A stretch of 5,699 bases of DNA from an uncultured Bacteroidota bacterium. Its GTDB lineage: Bacteria > Bacteroidota > Bacteroidia > Flavobacteriales > Flavobacteriaceae. Shown here one piece after another: positions 1-5,279 of the stretch (position 1 is its first letter; every line of letters begins with the position of its first letter). Under the pieces are notes generated by a model, which was not told the DNA's origin, searched no databases, and saw nothing but the letters and a program-made list of their open reading frames with translations. The stretch is taken from NCBI GenBank assembly GCA_903837025.1, contig CAILTC010000472.1:1-5699 (forward strand), written 5' to 3'. Both the position numbers and the translations under genes were made by a program.

Positions 1-10
1 AGGATATTTT

Positions 11-27
11 TTCAGTCTCCGACTGAA
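11..27. repeat. Short perfect inverted repeat upstream of the HAD gene
   Basis: TTCAGTC and GACTGAA are exact reverse complements separated by TCC, giving a 7-bp stem with a 3-nt loop. No T-run follows on the plus strand, and an A-run follows on the minus strand, so it is not a standard intrinsic terminator in either direction. The following bases (ACTGAACATTGAAAAC) resemble the degenerate ACTGAAAACTGAA-type intergenic repeats I recall from flavobacterial genomes, so it may be the edge of such an element cut by the window. Function is unknown. Confidence 0.45.
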
Positions 28-53
28 CATTGAAAACAAATTAAATTACTAAA

Positions 54-869
54 ATGAAATATAAAATGCTGGTTGTAGATATGGACGACACCTTGTTGAC
101 AGACGACCATAAAATATCCGATGAAAATGCAGTCATGCTTTTAAAAGCTCAGGAAATGGGCGTTTATGTAGTTTTGGCCTCTGGCAGGCCCACATCGGCA
201 ATGATTGATTATGCAAAAGAATTGCAATGTGATGTCTATAATTCCTTTATGATTTCGTTTAATGGTTCTACGATTACCGACTTAAAAGAAGATAAAGTGC
301 TTTTTGAACACGCTTTAACCAAAGAACAAATCCATTCCCTTTACGATTTTAGTCAGCAAAATAACACCCATATAATCACTTATTTGGATGGGAAAATTAT
401 CAGCGAAAGTCATTCGGAATACATTGATATCGAAAGTACCATCACAGGTTTAGAACATATTATTGTTCCAAATTTTAAAGAAGCCGTAACCACTTCGGCA
501 GTGAAATGTTTGTTGCTCGAAGAACCAAGTTATCTCAAAAATGTTGAATCAGTATTAAAAGCTGCAATGCCCGATTTGAGTGTTTGTATGTCGAAACCCT
601 TTTTCCTCGAAGCCGCACCAAACGGTGTTGACAAAGGAGCTGCTATTCGAATTCTAGCCGAAAAACTTAATATTCTTCCAAGTGAAATCATCGCCGTAGG
701 AAATGCCGGTAATGATTTAACGATGGTACAATATGCCGGTTTGGGTGTTTGGGTAGATAATGTTGATGCTGAATTAAGAGAATTTGGCGATGTAATTGTT
801 GCTTCCAACAATGATCACGGTGTTGCCGAAGTGGTTCGTAGATTTATTTTGGACGAAACAATTTTTTAA
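54..869 (+). CDS. Cof-type HAD-IIB family phosphatase
   Basis: Predicted cytosolic Mg2+-dependent phosphohydrolase of the haloacid dehalogenase superfamily (COG0561), acting on sugar phosphates or other small phosphorylated metabolites; the substrate cannot be read from sequence. The 271 residues match the usual 260-290 of the family. Motif I is VVDMDDTLL, with nucleophile Asp9 and acid/base Asp11. Motif II is ASGRP with Ser43. Residues about 85-185 form the variable C2 cap. Motif III is GVDKG with Lys194. Motif IV is GNAGND at 216-221, where the first Asp of the usual GDxxND is Asn217 while Asp221 is kept. The ATG at 54 puts motif I nine residues in, as is normal. No TAnnTTTG promoter is visible in the 53 upstream bases, so the promoter may lie outside the window. 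The next gene converges on it across a hairpin at 879-904. Family certain; activity slightly less so because of Asn217. Confidence 0.93.
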   Translation: MKYKMLVVDMDDTLLTDDHKISDENAVMLLKAQEMGVYVVLASGRPTSAMIDYAKELQCDVYNSFMISFNGSTITDLKEDKVLFEHALTKEQIHSLYDFSQQNNTHIITYLDGKIISESHSEYIDIESTITGLEHIIVPNFKEAVTTSAVKCLLLEEPSYLKNVESVLKAAMPDLSVCMSKPFFLEAAPNGVDKGAAIRILAEKLNILPSEIIAVGNAGNDLTMVQYAGLGVWVDNVDAELREFGDVIVASNNDHGVAEVVRRFILDETIF

Positions 870-878
870 AAATAATAG

Positions 879-904
879 GATACAAATGGATAACCGTTTG
901 TTTC
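879..904. terminator. Hairpin between convergent genes, possible bidirectional terminator
   Basis: GATACAAATGG and CCGTTTGTTTC pair around the loop ATAA, giving 11 positions with one T-T mismatch and one G-U wobble. On the minus strand it lies just after the stop of the 61-residue gene and is followed by a T-rich stretch (CTATTATTTTT). On the plus strand a T8 run (915-922) follows only after about 10 nt, so termination of the HAD gene here is less certain. Imperfect stem, moderate confidence. Confidence 0.45.
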
Positions 905-907
905 AAC

Positions 908-1093
908 TCAACTATTTTTTTTAAGGAATTCAGCGAGTTCCAAATCAATATAATCAGGGATATTATATTTTCTTCTTTTGAGTTCCGAATAAGCGACTAA
1001 TACGGATATGCTATCATATTCTCTCCATAGATGAATCACCGTAATTAAATATTTGTCGCTTAAAAGTATAGTATCGGTCTTAATTTTTTTCAT
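908..1093 (-). CDS. Hypothetical 61-residue protein
   Basis: Not recognised. The ATG at 1093 gives a 61-residue protein; a TTG three codons upstream (1102) is in frame but a poorer start. There is a basic start (MKKIKTD), a central stretch with Trp-Arg-Glu-Tyr (LWREYDSISVLVAYSELKRR), then NIPDYIDLELAEFLKK ending in Asn-Ser. Predicted mostly helical, with a charged amphipathic C-terminus, no signal peptide and no transmembrane segment. The mix of charged, aromatic and hydrophobic residues looks like a small folded domain rather than a chance reading frame, which in DNA this AT-rich would be mostly Lys, Asn, Ile and Phe. It converges on the HAD gene, and a hairpin follows its stop by 4 nt. A weak -7-like CAAATTTG (minus strand of 1135-1142) lies upstream without a -33 element. 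It could be a small DNA-binding or toxin/antitoxin-type protein, a remnant, or spurious. Confidence 0.45.
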   Translation of the reverse strand: MKKIKTDTILLSDKYLITVIHLWREYDSISVLVAYSELKRRKYNIPDYIDLELAEFLKKNS

Positions 1094-1285
1094 TTTTGTC
1101 AATTCTAATCATTATTTCTAATGGTTAATTGAGACAAATTTGAACTAATTCGTAATAGCTTCTTTACGGTTTTCCTCATTTTGGAAAAATAAAGACTTTG
1201 TTGAGGTGTTACCGATGCAACTCGAAGATTTATTTATTCCATAAAAAGTGGAGAAATTCTATTTTTTTAATTCTGTTATCTTTCG

Positions 1286-1302
1286 TTTTTTTTTTTTTTT
1301 TT
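1286..1302. repeat. T17 homopolymer tract
   Basis: Seventeen consecutive T residues, flanked by CG and A. It lies about 150 bp upstream of the ABC-F -33 element and outside any supported gene. Such tracts are prone to length change by replication slippage and to miscalls in some sequencing chemistries, so its exact length is uncertain. Confidence 0.9.
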
Positions 1303-1455
1303 ACTTTTCAAGTAATTGATTCTCGGATAGACTGGTTGCTCTAATTTTTCATGATTAATTTCGTTTTGTATCACCTAGAAAAGAGTAGGTTTAGCGCTTA
1401 TTTTTTGAAATGAAATATTTTTTTAATAAAAAAATTATGGTTTCAAATTTTACAA

Positions 1456-1485
1456 TTGCCCAATTCCTCAATTAACCTATCTTTG
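1456..1485 (+). promoter_or_regulatory. Bacteroidetes-type promoter for the ABC-F gene
   Basis: TTG at 1456-1458 and TATCTTTG at 1478-1485 match the -33 and -7 (TAnnTTTG) elements of Bacteroidetes primary sigma factor promoters, with 19 nt between them, the preferred spacing. Transcription should start near 1491-1493, giving a leader of about 65 nt. The leader is A-rich immediately before the ATG and has no Shine-Dalgarno sequence, as usual in this phylum. Confidence 0.8.
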
Positions 1486-1555
1486 CCACTTTCAAAAAAG
1501 GTTCAGTTTTCAAGCAACTTTATCCTTTAGAACATTAAACTTTAAACAAAAATTA

Positions 1556-3190
1556 ATGATTACAGTCAACGATATCTCCGTTCAATTTGGCGGAACCACT
1601 TTATTTAGTGATGTTTCTTTTGCCATCAACGAAAATGACAAAATTGCCCTTATGGGTAAAAACGGAGCGGGAAAATCAACGCTTTTAAAGATTATTGCCG
1701 GTCAAAGCAAACCTTCGACAGGAAATATTTCGGCACCAAAAGAAGCTGTAATTGCTTATTTGCCGCAGCATTTATTGGCGCAGGACGGATCAACCGTTGT
1801 CGAAGAAGCTTCGAAAGCCTTTGGTGAAGTTTTCTCTATGAAAGCCGAAATCGACGAAATCAATGAGCAATTGACCATTCGTACCGATTATGAAAGTGAT
1901 GCCTACATGAAATTGATCGAAAGAGTTTCCGACTTAAGCGAAAAATTCTACGCCATAGAAGAAGTCAATTACGAAGCCGAAGTCGAGAAAATTCTAATTG
2001 GTTTAGGTTTTGTTCGCGAAGATTTCAGCCGTCAAACCTCCGAGTTTTCTGGTGGTTGGAGAATGCGCATCGAATTGGCCAAAATCCTTTTGCAAAAACC
2101 AGACTTGATTTTGCTCGATGAGCCTACCAACCACATGGATATCGAAAGTATTCAATGGTTAGAGGATTTCTTGATTAATTCGGCGAAAGCCGTTGTGGTG
2201 ATTTCGCACGATAGAGCTTTTGTTGATAACATCACCAATCGTACGATTGAAGTTACGATGGGGCGAATTTATGACTACAAAGCCAAATATTCTCATTATC
2301 TCGAACTTCGAAAAGATCGAAGAGTGCATCAGCAAAAGGCTTATGACGAGCAACAGCGTATGATTGCTGATAATAGAACTTTTATAGATCGTTTTAAAGG
2401 GACGTTTTCCAAGACCGATGCCGTTCAATCGCGTGTGAAGATGTTGGAGAAACTAGTTATTGTTCAGGTCGATGAGGTTGACACTTCGGCATTAAAACTG
2501 AAATTTCCACCAGCAGCACGTTCGGGACAATATCCTGTAATTGTTAAGGATTTATCTAAATCCTATGGCGATCATGTGGTTTTTGAAAACGCCAATATGG
2601 TTATCGAACGAGGCGAAAAAGTAGCTTTCGTAGGGAAAAATGGTGAAGGAAAATCGACGATGATTAAAGCAATTATGAAAGAAATCGAAATCAATGGCGG
2701 AAGTCTTGAAATCGGTCATAATGCTCAAATTGGTTATTTTGCCCAAAACCAAGCTTCATTATTAGATGAAAATGCTACTATTTTCGAAACCATTGATGAC
2801 ATTGCCGTGGGTGATGTTCGAACGAAAATCAAGGATATTCTAGGTGCGTTTATGTTTCATGGTGACGATGTGACCAAGAAAGTAAAAGTGCTTTCGGGTG
2901 GAGAGAAAACGCGTTTGGCCATGATAAAATTATTGCTAGAACCTGTTAATTTATTGATTCTAGATGAGCCTTCGAATCACTTGGATATGAAAACCAAAGA
3001 CATTATCAAAGATGCGCTTCGTGATTTTGATGGAACTTTAATCTTAGTTTCGCACGATCGTGATTTCTTAGACGGTTTAGCAACCAAGGTTTTCGAATTT
3101 GGAAACAAACGTGTCAAAGAACATTTTGAAGATATTACCGGTTTCTTGGCACACAAAAAAATGGAAAATCTTCGAGAAATCGAGAAGTAA
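1556..3190 (+). CDS. ABC-F family ATPase, ribosome-associated
   Basis: Cytosolic tandem-ATPase protein without membrane domains. ABC-F proteins bind the ribosomal E site and use the interdomain linker to act on the P-site tRNA, helping with stalled or difficult translation; some protect against antibiotics. 544 residues, normal length. NBD1: Walker A GKNGAGKST (34-42), Q-loop Gln71, signature FSGGW (164-168), Walker B LILLDEP with Asp188 and Glu189, switch His218. A charged linker follows (about 240-320) with FIDRFKG and QSRVKMLEKL. NBD2: Walker A GKNGEGKST (360-368), Gln397, signature LSGGE (446-450), Walker B LLILDEP with Asp470 and Glu471, His500. Both sites look intact. The linker and signatures resemble the YheS/YdiF-type subgroup more than EttA. 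Transcribed alone from the promoter at 1456-1485. It lacks a recognised resistance-gene context, so a housekeeping role is more likely than drug protection; subgroup assignment is inference. Confidence 0.95.
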   Translation: MITVNDISVQFGGTTLFSDVSFAINENDKIALMGKNGAGKSTLLKIIAGQSKPSTGNISAPKEAVIAYLPQHLLAQDGSTVVEEASKAFGEVFSMKAEIDEINEQLTIRTDYESDAYMKLIERVSDLSEKFYAIEEVNYEAEVEKILIGLGFVREDFSRQTSEFSGGWRMRIELAKILLQKPDLILLDEPTNHMDIESIQWLEDFLINSAKAVVVISHDRAFVDNITNRTIEVTMGRIYDYKAKYSHYLELRKDRRVHQQKAYDEQQRMIADNRTFIDRFKGTFSKTDAVQSRVKMLEKLVIVQVDEVDTSALKLKFPPAARSGQYPVIVKDLSKSYGDHVVFENANMVIERGEKVAFVGKNGEGKSTMIKAIMKEIEINGGSLEIGHNAQIGYFAQNQASLLDENATIFETIDDIAVGDVRTKIKDILGAFMFHGDDVTKKVKVLSGGEKTRLAMIKLLLEPVNLLILDEPSNHLDMKTKDIIKDALRDFDGTLILVSHDRDFLDGLATKVFEFGNKRVKEHFEDITGFLAHKKMENLREIEK

Positions 3191-3229
3191 GATTTAGACA
3201 TTATTTATTCTAAATTAATAAAAAAAATA

Positions 3230-3282
3230 AACCATTAAGAAAATTAAGTTTAGCCTTAATAGAACGTAATTTCTTAATGGTT
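3230..3282 (-). terminator. Nested hairpin at convergent junction, terminator for the minus-strand GNAT gene
   Basis: Arms AACCATTAAGAAA (3230-3242) and TTTCTTAATGGTT (3270-3282) are perfect 13-nt reverse complements. Inside them ATTAAG (3243-3248) and CTTAAT (3255-3260) pair around TTTAGC, with nine unpaired bases on the right side. On the minus strand the hairpin begins 20 nt after the GNAT stop and is followed by TTATTTTTTT, a good intrinsic terminator. On the plus strand only A-rich sequence follows, so it would stop ABC-F transcripts poorly. The arms resemble ATTAAG-rich intergenic repeats I recall from flavobacteria. Confidence 0.7.
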
Positions 3283-3302
3283 CAAAAGAAAAATAATTTT
3301 AT

Positions 3303-3605
3303 TTATAGCCGTATTCCAGGAGGAAGTAATTCTTTGTAAACGGGATTTTTTTTAAAGAAAACTACAATTTTAGGAAGTATAGGAACCACTTTTAGCTTTC
3401 TTTCAATGGCAATTGCCATAATGTTTTTGAGTAAATTTGAGATAAATATTTCGTCCTCAAATAAATCAGGAACATTAATTTTGGTTAAAAATATTTTTTT
3501 CTCCTGAAAAGAATATTCAACAGTAACTAATCCTTTTTGGGTTATCGTTTCAAATTGTCGGGCAAAAGTGTTGTCCTTGATTTCAATAATGACTGCTGAT
3601 TCCAT
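3303..3605 (-). CDS. YjdJ-like GNAT domain protein, degenerate
   Basis: A 100-residue protein with the layout of the small single-domain GNATs of COG2388 (YjdJ-like predicted N-acetyltransferases). In order: EIKDNTFARQFE, an early strand that in relatives precedes the sheet; VEYSFQEKKIFLTKINVP (29-46), matching the family segment of form Y.....I.LTH..VP; then a helix; KVVPILPKIVVFFKKNPVY (72-90), matching the family VVPlCPfv..yi..HPEY end; and a C-terminal LLPPGI. The part that normally carries the acetyl-CoA pyrophosphate loop (G-x-G-x-G/A, here residues about 48-58) reads LFEDEIFISNL with no glycine, so acetyl-CoA binding is doubtful. Start ATG at 3605; the reading frame stays open for 42 more codons upstream without a usable start. 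No -7 element was seen upstream. It converges on the ABC-F gene. It may be a diverged paralogue, a non-catalytic protein or an early pseudogene. Confidence 0.65.
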   Translation of the reverse strand: MESAVIIEIKDNTFARQFETITQKGLVTVEYSFQEKKIFLTKINVPDLFEDEIFISNLLKNIMAIAIERKLKVVPILPKIVVFFKKNPVYKELLPPGIRL

Positions 3606-3808
3606 GAGATTTGTTTTTTCCTTTGGTACTTGAGTATAAGTAATTGGATTGTCAACTTCAATTTTACCTTTTGGAGAAACAATGCTGGTAAAGGTAATGA
3701 TTTGATTTTCAGTATCAAATGATTGTTGATGCTATTCTTCTATACGGTCTGTATGTTGTGATTTTTGATAATATAATCTTGGATTTGAATTTGGTTTCAA
3801 TAAAAAAA
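3606..3808 (-). pseudogene. Coding-like stretch interrupted by TAG, upstream of and in frame with the GNAT gene
   Basis: Read on the minus strand in the GNAT frame, the DNA from a TAA near 3808 to the GNAT ATG translates with a single internal TAG (3732-3734). Before the TAG the translation contains KPNSNPRLYYQKSQHTDRIE; after it come HQQSFDTENQIITFTSIV and then SPKGKIEVDNPITYTQVPK. The mixed, polar and Pro/Gly/Asp-containing composition is unlike random AT-rich DNA and suggests former coding sequence. No ATG, GTG or TTG occurs after the TAG before the GNAT start. Either a TGG-to-TAG change killed a longer gene, or an upstream domain has been fused to and decayed beside the GNAT gene. The family is not recognised. 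Confidence 0.35.
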
Positions 3809-3866
3809 ATTAATTTTATGCAAAATTCGTGAATTAAAATTTGTGTGCTATTTTTAAAAACCAATT

Positions 3867-4523
3867 ATGAGTAAAATACCTGTTTATTTTATGCCAGGAT
3901 TAGCCGCAAGTGCTGAAATTTTTGAGCGGATTGTACTTCCGGAATCCGTTTTCGAAGTGGTGCTTTTAGAATGGGAAATTCCATTAGATAAAGAGACTTT
4001 ATCTGATTACGCCAAGCGTATTACGATGAAAATTATTCATCCGAATCCAGTTTTAATCGGGGTTTCCTTCGGCGGAATTCTGGTTCAGGAAATGGCACGG
4101 TTTATCAAAACCCGTAAAGTAATTATTATTTCGAGTGTCAAAAGTAATTTGGAATTTCCAACAAGTATGAAGTTGGCAAAAACTACGAAAGCCTATAAAT
4201 TGATTCCGACAAATTTGCTTGCTAATGTAGAAAGTTTGTTGAAGTTTTCTTTTGGATCCAAGATAAATCAGCGACTCCGATTATATGAAAAATTCCTTCG
4301 CGTTCGCGATAAACGCTATTTAGATTGGGCAGTGGAGCAAGTTGTTTTGTGGGACAGAACAGTTGCAGATACAAACGTAATTCATATTCATGGCGATACC
4401 GATGATGTTTTTCCTATAAAAAATATTCAAAATTGCATCGTTGTCAAAGGCGGAACTCATGTTATGATTTTGAGTAAATACAAATGGCTTAATGAAAATT
4501 TGCCTAAAATTATTTTAGAATAA
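3867..4523 (+). CDS. Small alpha/beta-hydrolase fold protein
   Basis: Predicted cytosolic esterase- or lipase-like hydrolase of 218 residues, compact for the fold and lacking a signal peptide. An early strand and oxyanion turn are seen at VYFMPGLAAS (6-15), with Pro-Gly where many relatives have His-Gly. The nucleophile elbow is GVSFGG with Ser67. A helical cap-like part spans about 95-165. The acid loop HGDTDDVFP (175-183) offers Asp179, or less likely Asp180. The catalytic His198 lies in KGGTHVMI. The triad order Ser-Asp-His and its spacing are normal, so it should be active; the substrate is unknown. The ATG at 3867 is preceded by AT-rich sequence with only a weak -7-like AAAATTTG (3836-3843). 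It stands alone, converging on the TPR gene. Not a recognised named enzyme. Confidence 0.88.
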   Translation: MSKIPVYFMPGLAASAEIFERIVLPESVFEVVLLEWEIPLDKETLSDYAKRITMKIIHPNPVLIGVSFGGILVQEMARFIKTRKVIIISSVKSNLEFPTSMKLAKTTKAYKLIPTNLLANVESLLKFSFGSKINQRLRLYEKFLRVRDKRYLDWAVEQVVLWDRTVADTNVIHIHGDTDDVFPIKNIQNCIVVKGGTHVMILSKYKWLNENLPKIILE

Positions 4524-4528
4524 AAAAA

Positions 4529-4569
4529 TGCCACAAATTACACGAATCAAATTGGTGTAATTTGTGGCA
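4529..4569 (-). terminator. Perfect 15-bp hairpin, terminator of the TPR gene and possible dispersed repeat
   Basis: TGCCACAAATTACAC (4529-4543) and GTGTAATTTGTGGCA (4555-4569) are perfect reverse complements around an 11-nt loop. On the minus strand the hairpin lies about 30 nt after the TPR stop and is followed directly by seven T residues, the form of an intrinsic terminator. On the plus strand, 5 nt after the hydrolase stop, no T-run follows, but the stable stem may still protect the transcript 3' end. The sequence resembles the GCCAC-AAATTACACGAAT-type intergenic repeat common, to my recollection, in Flavobacterium. Confidence 0.8.
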
Positions 4570-4600
4570 AGCCTAACCTCAGAGAAAAGAGAGGAGAGGA

Positions 4601-5116
4601 TTATATTTTCTTCATCTGATCTTTCATCATTTTAATCTGATCGGTCAACATATTCTGCTTGTCTAGTTTTTTAGCTTCATTTAGCAAGTTAGTCGCTTCT
4701 AGTTTTCTTCTTCTAGACATGGCAACTCCTGCTAAATTCAATTTGGCAACAGCCAAATCCATATCCATTGACAATCCCAATTCGATAGCTTTCTTGAAAT
4801 ATTTTTCCGCTTGGTTGATATTCGTTTGCGAAAGCATGATTCCGTGCAAATAGTTGAAGTATCCTTGTTGTTTTCTTACCAAAGCCGTTTCAGGATTTTT
4901 GATGTAAGTTAACCATTTTTGAGCGCCAGAAAAATCCTGTTTTCTCAATTTTAAGAAAGCCAACAAAATAAATTCGTTTTTAAAATAAAGAAATATCGGA
5001 ATTGCAGTCAATAATAATAGAAAAATTCCGTTACCGATATTAGATTCGGTAAATTGCCAAACAGCTGTAGCCACTATAAGTCCGGCGATAATAAGTTTGA
5101 TGTTTTTATGAAACAT
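4601..5116 (-). CDS. Membrane-anchored tetratricopeptide repeat protein
   Basis: Predicted inner-membrane protein of 171 residues with two hydrophobic segments (about 7-20 and 30-46) separated by the short polar turn QFTESNIGNG, then a soluble part with TPR helices. YFNYLHGIMLSQTNINQAEKYFKKAIELG (87-114) is a clear TPR unit, with the Ala/Tyr-rich A and B helices ending in KKAIELG. A second, weaker unit covers about 120-152, ending in LLNEAKKLD, and a Lys/Met-rich tail follows. TPRs mediate protein-protein contact; the partner is unknown. The reading frame stays open to 5248, but ATG 5116 is preferred because a TATCTTTG -7 element sits just upstream of it at 5137-5144 and the longer form would run across the rpmH promoter. 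It is divergent from rpmH and converges on the hydrolase gene. Start choice fairly sure; function unknown. Confidence 0.85.
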   Translation of the reverse strand: MFHKNIKLIIAGLIVATAVWQFTESNIGNGIFLLLLTAIPIFLYFKNEFILLAFLKLRKQDFSGAQKWLTYIKNPETALVRKQQGYFNYLHGIMLSQTNINQAEKYFKKAIELGLSMDMDLAVAKLNLAGVAMSRRRKLEATNLLNEAKKLDKQNMLTDQIKMMKDQMKKI

Positions 5117-5136
5117 GATGTATAAATTTAAGATTG

Positions 5137-5144
5137 CAAAGATA
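5137..5144 (-). promoter_or_regulatory. -7 promoter element for the TPR gene
   Basis: On the minus strand this reads TATCTTTG followed by C, identical to the -7 box of the ABC-F promoter. No TTG is found at the usual -33 distance, where the sequence is AT-rich, so the promoter is only half supported. Transcription would begin near 5130, leaving a leader of roughly 14 nt before ATG 5116. Confidence 0.6.
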
Positions 5145-5178
5145 GTAAAAGGAATTGAAAAAAAATTTATAAAACCAC

Positions 5179-5208
5179 TTGCCAGAAATAAAAGTCTTTG
5201 TATATTTG
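5179..5208 (+). promoter_or_regulatory. Bacteroidetes-type promoter for rpmH
   Basis: TTG at 5179-5181 and TATATTTG at 5201-5208 form a -33/-7 pair with 19 nt between them, matching the TTG-N19-TAnnTTTG consensus. The predicted transcription start near 5214 gives a leader of about 65 nt to the rpmH ATG. It lies back to back with the TPR gene promoter, whose -7 element is 56 nt away on the other strand. Confidence 0.8.
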
Positions 5209-5279
5209 CACTCGGTTTTAGAATAACAAAATTCAAAATCACAACCACATCGTAATTACATTTTTAAAGATACAAAGCA

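Larger units (their letters stand above)
1094..1555. other. Long AT-rich intergenic gap with no clear gene
   Basis: These 462 bases separate the minus-strand small protein from the plus-strand ABC-F gene. They hold a 31-codon open stretch without a start (1149-1244), a T17 homopolymer (1286-1302), a short ACCTA/TAGGT inverted repeat (1373-1390), an AT-only palindrome of T7 and A7 (1417-1435) and, at the right end, a good promoter for the ABC-F gene. No tRNA, rRNA or recognisable structured RNA was seen. The AT palindrome lies about 20 bp upstream of the -33 element and could bend DNA or act as an UP-like element; that is inference. Confidence 0.6.

Noticed and set aside
530..811. 93-codon open frame on the minus strand inside the HAD gene
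   Set aside because: Fully antisense to a well-supported gene, with Ser/Leu/Ala-rich shadow composition and no family resemblance.
1094..1102. TTG start giving three extra residues to the 61-residue protein
   Set aside because: ATG at 1093 is a better start and lies only three codons downstream.
1277..1284. TATCTTTC as a second promoter before the T17 tract
   Set aside because: It differs from TAnnTTTG at the last base and has no TTG at the -33 distance.
1373..1390. ACCTA/TAGGT inverted repeat as an operator
   Set aside because: Only 5 bp per arm with an 8-nt spacer, about 65 bp upstream of the -33 element; expected by chance.
2159..2752. Two minus-strand open frames inside the ABC-F gene
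   Set aside because: Both lie opposite conserved ABC-F linker and NBD2 sequence and have no protein-like motifs.
2977..3201. 74-codon minus-strand open frame over the ABC-F C-terminus
   Set aside because: Opposite the conserved Walker B and switch region of NBD2; Lys/Ser-rich shadow.
3192..3215. ATTTAGA/TCTAAAT hairpin as the plus-strand terminator of the ABC-F gene
   Set aside because: A 7-bp stem with one G-C pair, a 10-nt loop and no following T-run; too weak to call.
4659..4853. 64-codon plus-strand open frame inside the TPR gene
   Set aside because: Antisense shadow of the TPR repeats; no promoter or family signal.
5117..5248. 44-residue N-terminal extension of the TPR protein
   Set aside because: It would cross both the gene's own -7 element and the rpmH promoter, and its translation is generic hydrophobic sequence.
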